From Leptospiraceae bacterium (GTDB lineage Bacteria; Spirochaetota; Leptospiria; Leptospirales; Leptonemataceae): a stretch of 64,000 bases of DNA. Made by a program: the position numbers and the translations under genes. Below, piece by piece: positions 9,502 through 20,639 of this stretch (within the stretch, counting starts at the first letter, position 1; each line of letters begins with the position of its first letter). The stretch lies in NCBI GenBank assembly GCA_025059995.1, contig JANXCF010000002.1, positions 403,984 to 467,983 of the forward strand, given 5' to 3'. Under the pieces are notes generated by a model. That model was not told the DNA's origin, did no database searches, and was given only the letters and a program-made list of their open reading frames with translations.

Positions 9502-10496
9502 AAGAAATACTCAAAAACTTTATCAAACAATACTTAGTGTTGTATTTGGTGTTGTTTCTTTTGTTTTTTGTAGTGGTTTATTTGATTTTGTTTTTTAAGA
9601 TGTTTTCTATTGAAAGCTACATCATGCCAAGTTTGGTAGGGAAGTATTATATTGATGTTCACAACGAAGTCTCGAAGTACCAGCTCAATGTGGAATTAAG
9701 AAAGGTTTACATTCAAGAAAAGCCAGAAGGAATCATCCTACAACAAAACATCATGCCAGGGGAAAACATCAAACCCAAAGATAAATTGGTTTTAGTAGTG
9801 AATTCTTATGAAGCTTTGCTAACTATGCCTCATGTAGAAGAACTTACTTTGAATAATGCTATGGAAGTTTTATCCACAATCCCTTATGATGAAGATGTTT
9901 ATCAATTGGAAGTAGCAAAGATACTTTATGTTTATACCGAAGATAAATCCGACAATATAGTTTTGTATCAATATCCAGCACCTGGAACAAAAGTCAAAAT
10001 CAACACTAAAGTGTTTTTGATTGTATCCTCAAAAGAACAAACTGAAACCGTTCCCCTCGAAGAACTAAAAAAATTAGATTTAGGGATTGTATCCCAGTAT
10101 TTGGTTTTAAAGCAAATTCCGTATTTAGTCAAAGAAATCATAACTCCAAAAACAAGCAAAGAGAATGGCAGAATTCATGAGATTCGTGTAGTGAACGATA
10201 TTTATGAAGTCGAAGTGTATTATCGAAAGAAGAAACATAGTTTTTTCTCGGATTATGAATTGGTCTCTTTTCGTTTTCCTCGAGAAGAAACATGTGATTT
10301 GTATCATTCCCCACAGAGTTTAGAAAATATAGAAGATATAGAGAGAACCAGAAAAATTTGGTTTTCTCGTCCTAACATCTTTCGAGAAAGAAAATTGGAT
10401 TTGTTATTCTATCGAAGTGGAAATTCGCATCTCTATCTGATTTGCAACGAAAAGATCGTTTGGAAAAAAGTTAAAAAGCCTGATTATTCTATTTAA
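9498..10496 (+). CDS. Membrane-anchored PASTA-domain protein
   Basis: The 332-residue protein has one N-terminal transmembrane helix (about residues 10-34) and an extracytoplasmic part with two or three PASTA-like modules. The first is MPSLVGKYYIDVHNEVSK ending in the typical QQNIMPGENIKPKDKLVLVV. The second ends YPAPGTKVKINTKVFLIV. The region after residue 180 is a diverged third module. PASTA domains bind muropeptides or beta-lactams, usually attached to Ser/Thr kinases or PBPs, but no kinase or transpeptidase is present here. It is coupled to fmt and its end overlaps the convergent DUF2231 gene by 4 bp. Confidence 0.8.
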   Translation: MKEILKNFIKQYLVLYLVLFLLFFVVVYLILFFKMFSIESYIMPSLVGKYYIDVHNEVSKYQLNVELRKVYIQEKPEGIILQQNIMPGENIKPKDKLVLVVNSYEALLTMPHVEELTLNNAMEVLSTIPYDEDVYQLEVAKILYVYTEDKSDNIVLYQYPAPGTKVKINTKVFLIVSSKEQTETVPLEELKKLDLGIVSQYLVLKQIPYLVKEIITPKTSKENGRIHEIRVVNDIYEVEVYYRKKKHSFFSDYELVSFRFPREETCDLYHSPQSLENIEDIERTRKIWFSRPNIFRERKLDLLFYRSGNSHLYLICNEKIVWKKVKKPDYSI

Positions 10497-11149
10497 TCTT
10501 TATCTTTTTTTTCATGCTTTTCGTGCTTTTCATGTTTATCATGTGAATCTTCTTTATGAGGTATATTCTCCTGTTTTTCTTTTGTTGATTCGTTGGTTTT
10601 GAACTGCGAATGATATTCTTCTATCAGGACCTTTCGAAAGTAGGGTGCATCTAATTCATAAACAATTTTTCCACCTAAGTATCCTGTAATCAAGACCAGT
10701 CCCACTGCTATAAAAGACATCACGAGGGATAAGATTCTCATTAAGAAGTGAAATCCAATTTTGCTGTGTCCAAGAAAAATTATTGCTAAAAGAAAAATAG
10801 AAAACACAAACAAACTTTCGGCAAAGACTTCGTGTTGTTCAATCGTTTGCTTTAAGTAAGGACTATGTTGAAGAAGTTCATTCTCAATATCTCCTGAATA
10901 AAGTGAAAAATAAAGAAAGATCAAGTTGATAACTTGCAGAATTATGATGAAGTTCCAAAGGAGCTGGGACTTATCCCCGAAGACATTTTTTTTCACAAGG
11001 ATAAGTATAGCTAAAATAAAAAATGGCAAAAGCAAAGTCAATACAATAGGAAAATGAACAATTACAGGATGAAAGGGAGTATCGCTTGGGATATTTTTGA
11101 GCTTAATATAGGCTTCTTGGGCTTGGAGAAATATAAACAAAGTATTCAT
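10493..11149 (-). CDS. DUF2231-like four-helix membrane protein with His/Lys-rich tail
   Basis: The 218-residue protein has four hydrophobic helices and the motif FHPVIVHFPIVLTLLLPF, typical of DUF2231 predicted membrane proteins, whose two histidines may bind heme or metal (inference). The cytoplasmic or periplasmic tail from about residue 190 is strikingly rich in His, Lys, Glu and Asp (HDKHEKHEKHEKKDKD), which could bind divalent metal. Function is unknown. It is followed on the same strand by purA after an upstream gap, but it is read away from that gene and probably forms its own unit. Confidence 0.7.
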   Translation of the reverse strand: MNTLFIFLQAQEAYIKLKNIPSDTPFHPVIVHFPIVLTLLLPFFILAILILVKKNVFGDKSQLLWNFIIILQVINLIFLYFSLYSGDIENELLQHSPYLKQTIEQHEVFAESLFVFSIFLLAIIFLGHSKIGFHFLMRILSLVMSFIAVGLVLITGYLGGKIVYELDAPYFRKVLIEEYHSQFKTNESTKEKQENIPHKEDSHDKHEKHEKHEKKDKD

Positions 11150-11189
11150 AATAGCATGGTTTTTATTTGTTTATTTCAATGCAAGGATT

Positions 11190-13438
<2,249 letters not shown>

Positions 13439-13521
13439 TCGCTCTCAATTTTTTGAGCATTAGAAAAAAATCAATAGAATTTCTCTTGATAGGTTTTGAC
13501 TTTCCGATAATACAAATAATT

Positions 13522-14535
13522 ATGAAAAAGTTTCTTTTGTTTTTGGTTATTGGTATTGTCGTGATTTTGTTTCTTCTATTGGGAGTTCTTCTTCCGGTTT
13601 ATTTTATATACCAAAATGGGAAAGGATTTATTGCTGAAATCCAAGAGCAAACCAAACAAAGGGCTTATGAAATCGCTATTGCTTTGGATACCATGAGTGG
13701 GGAGAGTTTTTACTATGATAACTTTATTTCTCTTAGTAATGTGATGGCAAAAGTAATTGAGTACAGCAATCAAAGGGATGATCCTTTTAGAATTAAAGAA
13801 ATCTTCTTGTTGGATAATCAAGGAAATCTAATAGCCCATAATAATATTGTCAAAGTTGCGAAGTCCTTTCAGCCGAAATACGAAAAAGAAACCTTTCGAT
13901 GGGATGAAGTTCGCTTTCAGGGTAATCCCGTAGAGCTCAAAATCACGGGCTTTGCAAAGTTGGAATTACCCGAAGAATTCGCTCTTTACGAAAAGATACT
14001 CTTTTTTGTTCCAGTCAGAAAGATAGTTGAAAATAGTTTAAAAAAGCATCTTCCTGAACTTTTGGCAAATGAATATCACATCATTACCTCTGTTTATCCA
14101 CCGGATGAAGTATTACCCAAAGCAACGTTGCATATTTTGATACAAAATCAAGGGATACAAAAAGTAACATCTTACTGGTTCGGGGAATTGTTGAAAAACT
14201 TTATGATCTTTTTGGGGATTTTTGTCATAGTTTTATTGAGTATGATAACTTTTTTTATTTTGAAAATGGTACCTAAGCCCACAGATGATGATACAAAACA
14301 AAATCAAGCCAAAAAAGAACCAACTTACGAAGAAGAGGAATTGCCATTAGAACCCATTAAAGTAGAAGACATCGATACTGACAAAGATTTAGAAAAAGAA
14401 AAAAAAGAAGTCAGTATGAGCTCTAAAGTCATTCCTTTTGAAGAAGCCCAAAAACTAAAAATAGAAAAAGAAAAAAAAGAAGAAAAATTTCCAACAATAA
14501 ACGAAAATATAATGGATGCAGTACCCTTAGAGTAG
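13522..14535 (+). CDS. Two-helix membrane protein with extracytoplasmic sensor-like domain
   Basis: The product has 337 residues when started at the ATG at 13522, directly before FLLFLVIGIVVILFLLLGVL, the first membrane helix. An extracytoplasmic domain of about 190 residues follows, with the look of a Cache/PAS-type sensor (EIFLLDNQGNLIAHNN). A second helix (FMIFLGIFVIVLLSMITFFIL) leads to a highly charged, Lys/Glu-rich cytoplasmic tail with no HAMP, kinase or cyclase domain. The upstream in-frame extension is rejected because it lacks a start signal. It is first in an operon with the STAS protein (7-bp gap) and murJ. Confidence 0.7.
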   Translation: MKKFLLFLVIGIVVILFLLLGVLLPVYFIYQNGKGFIAEIQEQTKQRAYEIAIALDTMSGESFYYDNFISLSNVMAKVIEYSNQRDDPFRIKEIFLLDNQGNLIAHNNIVKVAKSFQPKYEKETFRWDEVRFQGNPVELKITGFAKLELPEEFALYEKILFFVPVRKIVENSLKKHLPELLANEYHIITSVYPPDEVLPKATLHILIQNQGIQKVTSYWFGELLKNFMIFLGIFVIVLLSMITFFILKMVPKPTDDDTKQNQAKKEPTYEEEELPLEPIKVEDIDTDKDLEKEKKEVSMSSKVIPFEEAQKLKIEKEKKEEKFPTINENIMDAVPLE

Positions 14536-14542
14536 GAGAACT

Positions 14543-15691
14543 ATGGGAAATCAAACCATTCAAGATATTCTCGCAAATCGAGTGGCGTTTTTGACTCTTA
14601 AAGGGGATCTACGAAATGGCAATGCCTTGTCTTTTAAAAAAAGCATCTTTCATCTACCGGAAAATAAAGATTTTTTGATTTTGGATTTGACGAATTTAAA
14701 TTCTATCTCAGGAGAAGGCATTAAGGTTTTTGTTGAGAGCATTAAGTATTTCAAAAAAAAAAATGGAACCATTGTAGGGATACAACCCAAAGAGGAAGTT
14801 TATCTACTCCTGAGATTTTTACAGCTACTGCCTTATATTAAACTGGTTGGTAGCTACGAAGAAGCGAAAGAATATATCGTATCGCAACTACAAACCACAA
14901 AAACTCAAACCTTCAACATTGAAGAAAAACATTGGGATGAGATTTTTCAAAAAATTGAGGATTTAAAGACCAATCTCACCAATGCCATAGCCATACAAGA
15001 AGAAACTTCGAATTCCCCATCAAACCCAAAATCTCAAGAGACCAACAAGCAACAAGAAGATCATTACGTTGAAGTCAAAATCTTAAATGAATTTACAAAA
15101 AGGCAGGAAGAGTCCATAAAACAGCTCGAAGGTTTAAAAGAAAACATTCACAATATCAAAGATCAGCTTCAGAAAATCACTCAACGTTTGGACAAACAAG
15201 AATCACCAAACCAACAAAAAGAATTGATCAATCACATAAACAGTAAAATCCAAGAAATCAAATCCTACAATGAATTTCATTTTCGGGAATTCCAAATTCA
15301 GTTAAACCAACTCAAGGAAAATCAGAAGAACTTCGACGAAACCCTCACTTCGATTAAAAACGAACTACAAGAAGTCAAACAAGCAATCCAATCAGTCAAA
15401 GTAGAAAAAGTAGAAAAACTTGAATCCAATGTAAAAACAGACCTGCAAAAAGAATTCAAAGAACTACAGAAAACCAATAAAGAAGAACCCAAAGTACAAG
15501 GCGAAACCCCCAAAACCGAAACCCCTCCGAAAAAAGAAATCAAAAGAATTGATGGTTATATCATAATTCGGTGTCAAAACTGTGGTCAATTACTACGAGT
15601 CTATCAAGAAGGAAAACACCTTTGTCCCAAATGTAAGTCCGAGTTTATGGTTTTACCAAAAGGTGAGGTAAAATTTTTTGAACCTTTGTGA
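14543..15691 (+). CDS. STAS domain, long coiled coil and C-terminal zinc ribbon
   Basis: The 382-residue cytoplasmic protein has three parts. Residues 1-118 form a STAS domain (VAFLTLKGDLRNGNAL, then LDLTNLNSISGEGIKVFVES at the usual phospho-Ser turn). Residues about 125-330 are a Gln/Glu/Lys-rich coiled coil. Residues about 335-382 are a zinc ribbon with two CxxC pairs, CQNCGQLLRVYQEGKHLCPKC. This architecture is not one I know by name. A good Shine-Dalgarno (AGGAG) precedes the ATG, and the stop overlaps the murJ GTG start. An 11-A run lies inside the STAS part. The link to murJ suggests an envelope-related role, which is inference. Confidence 0.7.
   Translation: MGNQTIQDILANRVAFLTLKGDLRNGNALSFKKSIFHLPENKDFLILDLTNLNSISGEGIKVFVESIKYFKKKNGTIVGIQPKEEVYLLLRFLQLLPYIKLVGSYEEAKEYIVSQLQTTKTQTFNIEEKHWDEIFQKIEDLKTNLTNAIAIQEETSNSPSNPKSQETNKQQEDHYVEVKILNEFTKRQEESIKQLEGLKENIHNIKDQLQKITQRLDKQESPNQQKELINHINSKIQEIKSYNEFHFREFQIQLNQLKENQKNFDETLTSIKNELQEVKQAIQSVKVEKVEKLESNVKTDLQKEFKELQKTNKEEPKVQGETPKTETPPKKEIKRIDGYIIIRCQNCGQLLRVYQEGKHLCPKCKSEFMVLPKGEVKFFEPL
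14753..14763 (+). repeat. Run of 11 A residues inside the STAS/coiled-coil gene
   Basis: Eleven consecutive A bases encode Lys-Lys-Lys-Asn at the end of the STAS helix. It is the longest homopolymer I found in a coding region of the window. Polymerase slippage here would shift the frame. Confidence 0.85.
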
Positions 15692-17349
15692 GTTCTAGTG
15701 CTAAAGCTTCTGTAAAACTGACTTTTTTGACTTTCATTTCTCGGATATTGGGGCTAATTCGAGATCATTTGTTAGCAAGATCCTTTGGAACGGGAATTTA
15801 TTCTACTTACTGGGAAATAGCCTATATGTTTCCCAACATGCTAAGAAACTTATTGGCAGAAGGAGTTCTTTCTCAATCCTTTGTTCCCTTGTATTCTTCT
15901 TCGCTAAAAGAATCTGAAGAGAAAGCAAAACGAGATTTTGGGATAATCGTGGTGGTAGTTGGGATATTCGTTGGGTTCGTGGTGCTTTTTGGGATTTTTC
16001 TTTTTCCGATTGTGTTGCCTTACTATGTAGGCAAGCCCAAAGAGGAGATCGAACTTTTGATTTTGGTTTCTCAAATAGTGTTTCCTTTTATTTTTTTTAT
16101 TAGCCTTTCTTCCGTTTATGCGGGGGTTCTGAATACCCATCAAAAATATGTGGTCCCAACTTTGTCGCCAATCCTACTTAATATTGATTTTATTATTACT
16201 TTACTTCTTGTAGGGGTTTTATCGCATTTTTATTTTTTCCCGAAAGATAAGGTTTTGATTCTTTTGGGGGTGATGGTAGTAGTAGGAGCTGTCTTTGTTT
16301 TAGGAATGCATGTTTATTTTGTTCATAAGTATCAATGGAGTCCTAAGTTCTTTTTTACAAAGGATTTTGGGAATGAACCCGTCATAAAGGATTTGCTTCG
16401 ATTGGTGGTGCCTGCGATTTTGGGAGCAAGCATTTTTCAGTTAAATCAACTCATAGATATTTTTTTAGCAAGCTATTTGGTTTCGATTGAAGGGGCTATC
16501 CCAGCTTTGAGGTTCGCCCATCGTTTGATTCAATTACCCACTGGTTTGATTGGGGTTGCCATATCTACTACGATTTTACCTACGATTGCTTTGTTTATTC
16601 GTAAGGACGTATCCCTCGAGAAAATAGGACAAGAAGTGATTTTTGCTTTGAGGTTTTCTTTCTTCTTGACCATTCCCGCCTCCTTAGGACTTTTTTTGAT
16701 GGGTCCTTGGATTGTTCATTTTTTGTTCTCTGGTGGACTTTGGGATTTAGGTTCTACTTTCATTACTTTGTGGACCTTACAGTTTTATTCATTGGGGATT
16801 CCTTTTTATAGTGCGAATAAAATATTGACTTCGGTTTATTATGCATATCAAGATACAAAAACTCCCATTCGGATTTTACTTTTTGTGGTTGTTTCGAACT
16901 TGATTTTGAACTTACTTTTGATACCGTTTTTACAACATGGTGGTTTGGCTTTGAGCACTTCCTTGAGCTCTCTTTTGAATTTTATTTTGCTAATTTATTT
17001 TCTGCGATTTAAAGCCATAAAATTGCCTTTTGACCTCCTCAAAGACTTTTTGAAAAAACAAGCCATTTTGATGATTCTAATGTTTTTGTTTTTGAGTGTT
17101 GTTTTATTCTGGTTTCCTTTTCCGTTTCAAGAAAATCGTTTTGATGTTGATTTTCTTTTCCAGTTGAATCAGCTAGATCATGAAACCCTAAAAGCTCCAG
17201 AAGAAATCCCCAGTCGCTGGGTCTCGCTATGGGTTTTGGTTCTCGCTATTGGCGGAAGTATCCTTCTATATTTTTCTCTTTCTAAGGTGTATCTCAAAGA
17301 AGAAATGAATATCATCCTTAGCTACTTACAAAGAAAAAAAATGGCATAA
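15688..17349 (+). CDS. murJ: Lipid II flippase MurJ (MviN)
   Basis: The 553-residue inner-membrane protein has about 14 hydrophobic helices and is the expected size for MurJ, which flips lipid II to the periplasm for peptidoglycan synthesis. The N-terminal signature is TFISRILGLIRDHLLARSFG followed by FPNMLRNLLAEGVLSQSFVPLY, both typical. Later LIQLPTGLIGVAISTTILP also matches. The GTG start overlaps the upstream stop (GTGA at 15688-15691), showing translational coupling with the STAS protein. Confidence 0.94.
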   Translation: MSSSAKASVKLTFLTFISRILGLIRDHLLARSFGTGIYSTYWEIAYMFPNMLRNLLAEGVLSQSFVPLYSSSLKESEEKAKRDFGIIVVVVGIFVGFVVLFGIFLFPIVLPYYVGKPKEEIELLILVSQIVFPFIFFISLSSVYAGVLNTHQKYVVPTLSPILLNIDFIITLLLVGVLSHFYFFPKDKVLILLGVMVVVGAVFVLGMHVYFVHKYQWSPKFFFTKDFGNEPVIKDLLRLVVPAILGASIFQLNQLIDIFLASYLVSIEGAIPALRFAHRLIQLPTGLIGVAISTTILPTIALFIRKDVSLEKIGQEVIFALRFSFFLTIPASLGLFLMGPWIVHFLFSGGLWDLGSTFITLWTLQFYSLGIPFYSANKILTSVYYAYQDTKTPIRILLFVVVSNLILNLLLIPFLQHGGLALSTSLSSLLNFILLIYFLRFKAIKLPFDLLKDFLKKQAILMILMFLFLSVVLFWFPFPFQENRFDVDFLFQLNQLDHETLKAPEEIPSRWVSLWVLVLAIGGSILLYFSLSKVYLKEEMNIILSYLQRKKMA

Positions 17350-17395
17350 TCCTTTTGAAATTCTTTTTACTTTACTTTATTCCAAAAATCTTTAT

Positions 17396-17413
17396 ATTGA
17401 TTTTAAAATCAAT
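17396..17413. promoter_or_regulatory. Perfect 18-bp palindrome upstream of aldehyde dehydrogenase
   Basis: ATTGATTTTAAAATCAAT is perfectly self-complementary and ends 14 bp before the aldehyde dehydrogenase ATG. Its half-site ATTGA with 8-bp spacing recurs near the SQR-type flavoprotein promoter. It could be a repressor operator; in AT-rich DNA chance cannot be ruled out. Confidence 0.45.
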
Positions 17414-17427
17414 TTTGGTGAGAAAAA

Positions 17428-18915
17428 ATGAGCGTTATCATACAAAATAATGAAATCATCAATATCAACCCGGCAACAGGAGAAGAAATCAATCGACTTC
17501 CCATCATGAACAAAGAAGAAGTCGAAACGATTATAATCAAAGCAAAAGAATACTTTTCTATTTGGAGCAAGTATTCTTTGAGCGAAAGAGCTGAATTCTT
17601 AAAGCGACTTCAAAAACAAATCACAAAAGACATGGATGAATTAGTAAAAACCATCTGCGAAGAGACAGGAAAAACCGAAATGGACGGTGTAGTCGAGGTT
17701 TTTACTGTTTTAGAACATTTGAATTATGTCATCAAAAAAGGTCCGAAATTTCTAAAAGATGAAAAACGTTCAACAGGGATATTCTTTCACAAAAAGGCTT
17801 ATGTTTCTTTCATTCCTAAAGGGGTAGTAGGGATTATTAGTCCATGGAATTATCCATTCATTTTAACGGCAGGACCTTTAGTTCAAGCATTGATGGCAGG
17901 AAATACCGTAATCATCAAGCCATCAGAAGTCACACCTAACACATCCCTCAAGCTAAGAGAAATAGCCATCAAAGCTGGCATACCCGAAAATGCCATTTTT
18001 GTTGTCACTGGTGATGGAAGAACCGGTTCTTATTTAGTGGAGTCTCCTCATACGGATTTGATTTGCTTTACGGGGTCAACAGCCACTGGGCGAAAAATTG
18101 CAGAAATTTGTGGGAAAATGCTAAAACCAGTGATTTTGGAGTTAGGTGGCAAGGACCCTATGATCATTTTTGAAGATGCTAACCTAAAGAGAGCAGCCAA
18201 AGCAGCAATATGGGGTGGGTTTTCTAACTCTGGTCAAACTTGCATTGCTGTTGAAAGAGTAATAGTTCAAGAAACCATATACGAAAAGTTCATAGAAATC
18301 CTTAAAAAAGAACTTTCTCAAATCAAACAAGGGATGCCTCATGAAGATGTAAGTATGGGTTCCATGGCTTTTGAAAAACAATATCAAATTGTTTCTGAAC
18401 ATATCCAAGAGGCGATGAACTCTGGAGCAAAATTAATTACTTCAGAAATAAAGACTCCAAAAAAAGGTTTCTTTCTTTCCCCCGTGATTTTGACGGATGT
18501 TAAAGATGATATGAAAGTTTGGAAGGAAGAAACTTTTGGTCCTGTAATAGCCATAAGAACTTTTCGAACCGAAGAGGAAGCCATACAAATGGCTAACCAA
18601 ACGAACTATGGATTGAATGCATCAGTTTGGACCAAAGATATCCAACGTGCTAAAAGAGTAACAAGAGCTATCCAAAGTGGTGCTTTGTGTATCAATGATG
18701 TGATGGTAAATTACATTATTTCTGATCTTCCTTTTGGAGGTGTTAAAGAAAGTGGCTTGGGACGTGTATATGGAAAAGAAGGTTTGAGAGCTTTTACCAA
18801 CATGCAGTCGGTTTTAGTGGATGGTTGGAATCTACCTTTTGAGTTGTGGTGGTTTCCTTATACGAAAAGAATAAAAAATTTATTTAAAAAATTTATAAAA
18901 ATTTACTTTGGTTAG
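17428..18915 (+). CDS. NAD(P)-dependent aldehyde dehydrogenase
   Basis: The 495-residue enzyme belongs to the ALDH superfamily and oxidises an aldehyde to the acid. Motifs in order: GVVGIISPWNYPF (with catalytic Asn), IIKPSEVTPNTS, FTGSTATGRKI, ELGGKDPMIIFEDA (general-base Glu), NSGQTCIAVERV (nucleophile Cys) and EETFGPVIAI. The last 30 residues are basic and aromatic (LWWFPYTKRIKNLFKKF), suggesting membrane association as in fatty-aldehyde dehydrogenases, so a medium- or long-chain aldehyde is plausible (inference). GGTGAG is a weak ribosome site. A perfect palindrome lies just upstream. Confidence 0.92.
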   Translation: MSVIIQNNEIININPATGEEINRLPIMNKEEVETIIIKAKEYFSIWSKYSLSERAEFLKRLQKQITKDMDELVKTICEETGKTEMDGVVEVFTVLEHLNYVIKKGPKFLKDEKRSTGIFFHKKAYVSFIPKGVVGIISPWNYPFILTAGPLVQALMAGNTVIIKPSEVTPNTSLKLREIAIKAGIPENAIFVVTGDGRTGSYLVESPHTDLICFTGSTATGRKIAEICGKMLKPVILELGGKDPMIIFEDANLKRAAKAAIWGGFSNSGQTCIAVERVIVQETIYEKFIEILKKELSQIKQGMPHEDVSMGSMAFEKQYQIVSEHIQEAMNSGAKLITSEIKTPKKGFFLSPVILTDVKDDMKVWKEETFGPVIAIRTFRTEEEAIQMANQTNYGLNASVWTKDIQRAKRVTRAIQSGALCINDVMVNYIISDLPFGGVKESGLGRVYGKEGLRAFTNMQSVLVDGWNLPFELWWFPYTKRIKNLFKKFIKIYFG

Positions 18916-18976
18916 AATGAAAAGAATAAGCATTTTAAATGATTGCCACTATTAAGAGAATATTAAACTATGTTCA

Positions 18977-20047
18977 ATGATTGATGTTAAAGAATACATA
19001 CCAAATCATATTCAAAAAATGAAAGGTTATGTTCCCGGTCTTCAACTAAATTATAAAGTTATCAAGCTTAATACAAACGAAAACCCTTATCCTTTACCAG
19101 ATTTTTTGATCAAAGCCATTCAAGACTTTGTAAAAGAAAACATTTTTCATTTATATCCTGATCCAGAGTCAAAAATACTTCGAGAAAAATTAGCAAAAAT
19201 TTATAAAAAAAACAAAGAAAATATACTGATTGGGAATGGTTCGGATGAAATCCTTTCTATAGTATTTCGAGGGTTTCTCCAAAAAGGAGATCGGATTTTG
19301 ATTCTTGATCCTTCTTATAGTTTATATCCTGTATTAGCGGAAGCTCTCCAAGTAGACGTAATTTCGGTTCCTCTAAAGTCAGATTTTACAGTTGACTTGG
19401 ATTTAGTAATACATCACGCAAAATTATATCAACCCAAATTACTTGTGATTACCAATCCCAATGCCCCCACTGGAATTGCCATGAGTAGAAACGAAATCCT
19501 TTTTTTGTATAATGAAACTCAGCTTCCAATGTTAGTAGATGAAGCTTATGTATTTTTTGGTGGAGAAACCATCATGTATGAGGCAGGTTCAGAAGACTAT
19601 CCTTTATTGATGGCATGTAGCACATTTTCGAAGGCTTTTTCTTCAGCAGGTTTGAGATTAGGTTGGCTAATAGCAAATCCAGTTTGGATCAAACAATTCG
19701 ATAAAATCCGAGATTCTTACAATATCAATATTTTTACTCAAAAAGTGGGAGAAATGATTTTAAATGAATGGGACTATTTCCATTCAAGAATTCAAGAAAT
19801 CATACAAACGAGGGAGTGGTTTATAGAAAAGTTAAAAGATCTGAATTTTTTTACTCTACCTTCAAAAACGAATTTTGTATTTACAAGTCCACCAGATCAA
19901 AATGCTCAAAAATTATACGAGAAATTACTAACAAAAAATATTTTGGTTCGTTACTTTTCGCAAATTCCTGCATTTTTGAGAATCACCATTGGAACAAAAG
20001 AACAAATGGAAGTCGTTTATGAGGAAATATATAAAATTCATTCTTAG
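18977..20047 (+). CDS. hisC: Histidinol-phosphate aminotransferase
   Basis: The 356-residue PLP enzyme (fold type I) converts imidazole-acetol phosphate to histidinol phosphate. Signature segments are KLNTNENPYPLP, YPDPESKILREKLA, IGNGSDEIL, TNPNAPTGI, LVDEAYVFFGG and TFSKAFSSAGLRLGW with the PLP-binding Lys. FLRITIGTKEQ lies at the end. There is no Shine-Dalgarno; TAAACT at 18964-18969 lies 7 nt before the ATG. Its 3' end overlaps the next gene by 29 bp. Confidence 0.93.
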   Translation: MIDVKEYIPNHIQKMKGYVPGLQLNYKVIKLNTNENPYPLPDFLIKAIQDFVKENIFHLYPDPESKILREKLAKIYKKNKENILIGNGSDEILSIVFRGFLQKGDRILILDPSYSLYPVLAEALQVDVISVPLKSDFTVDLDLVIHHAKLYQPKLLVITNPNAPTGIAMSRNEILFLYNETQLPMLVDEAYVFFGGETIMYEAGSEDYPLLMACSTFSKAFSSAGLRLGWLIANPVWIKQFDKIRDSYNINIFTQKVGEMILNEWDYFHSRIQEIIQTREWFIEKLKDLNFFTLPSKTNFVFTSPPDQNAQKLYEKLLTKNILVRYFSQIPAFLRITIGTKEQMEVVYEEIYKIHS

Positions 20048-20639
20048 TTTTCTATTCATTTGTTGGAATTCTTTTTTACTGGGGATTTCTTACGAAGAAA
20101 TTCAATATTCTCAGTTTCAAAGTTTGATTTTGATGATTGGGAAAGATAAAATCTACACCCATTTAGAAAAGAAATCTCAATCTTTAGGAATTGTAACCGT
20201 AGTTGGAGTCATTCGAGCTCCTATCGATGTGGTTTGGAGAACCATCAATAGTGATGATAAAAAACTCTATCCAGAATTTCTCTATAAAGAAGTTAAAAAA
20301 ATTAGTGAAAATATATTAGTCAAAAAGGCGCTTCTGGATTTCCCATGGCCCTTTGAAAATCGATGGACCATTTACAGAGAGAAGCTTGATCCTAAAATTT
20401 ATGCCAAGGAGTGGTACGAAATTGGTGGAGATATAAAAGTCAATCGGGGAGCTGTTCGTTTATTTTCTCTCAATCCAGAAGAAACTGTGATGGTGTTCAA
20501 AAGCCAGTTCGATCCTGGTATAGGTATTGTTCCAATTTGGGCTATTGAAATGGGAATGAAATACAAAGCTCCCTCAATTATCCAAAAAATTCGAGATTAT
20601 CTAAAAAATAATCCCCATAAGGGGGAGGGTAAGAATTAA
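20019..20639 (+). CDS. Exported START/SRPBCC-like domain protein
   Basis: Starting at the ATG at 20019, the 206-residue product begins MRKYIKFILSFLFICWNSF, a classical signal peptide. The mature part resembles START/SRPBCC lipid-binding domains: VVGVIRAPIDVVWRTINS, then DFPWPFENRWTIYREK and RGAVRLFSLNPEET, and a helical C-terminus. It probably binds a hydrophobic ligand in the periplasm. The longer upstream in-frame start would bury the signal peptide and is rejected. The gene overlaps hisC by 29 bp and the convergent flavoprotein gene by 4 bp. Confidence 0.75.
   Translation: MRKYIKFILSFLFICWNSFLLGISYEEIQYSQFQSLILMIGKDKIYTHLEKKSQSLGIVTVVGVIRAPIDVVWRTINSDDKKLYPEFLYKEVKKISENILVKKALLDFPWPFENRWTIYREKLDPKIYAKEWYEIGGDIKVNRGAVRLFSLNPEETVMVFKSQFDPGIGIVPIWAIEMGMKYKAPSIIQKIRDYLKNNPHKGEGKN

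Noticed and set aside
13453..13521. N-terminal extension of the two-helix sensor-like protein
   Set aside because: The extra 23 residues precede the natural membrane start at 13522 and have no supporting ribosome site.
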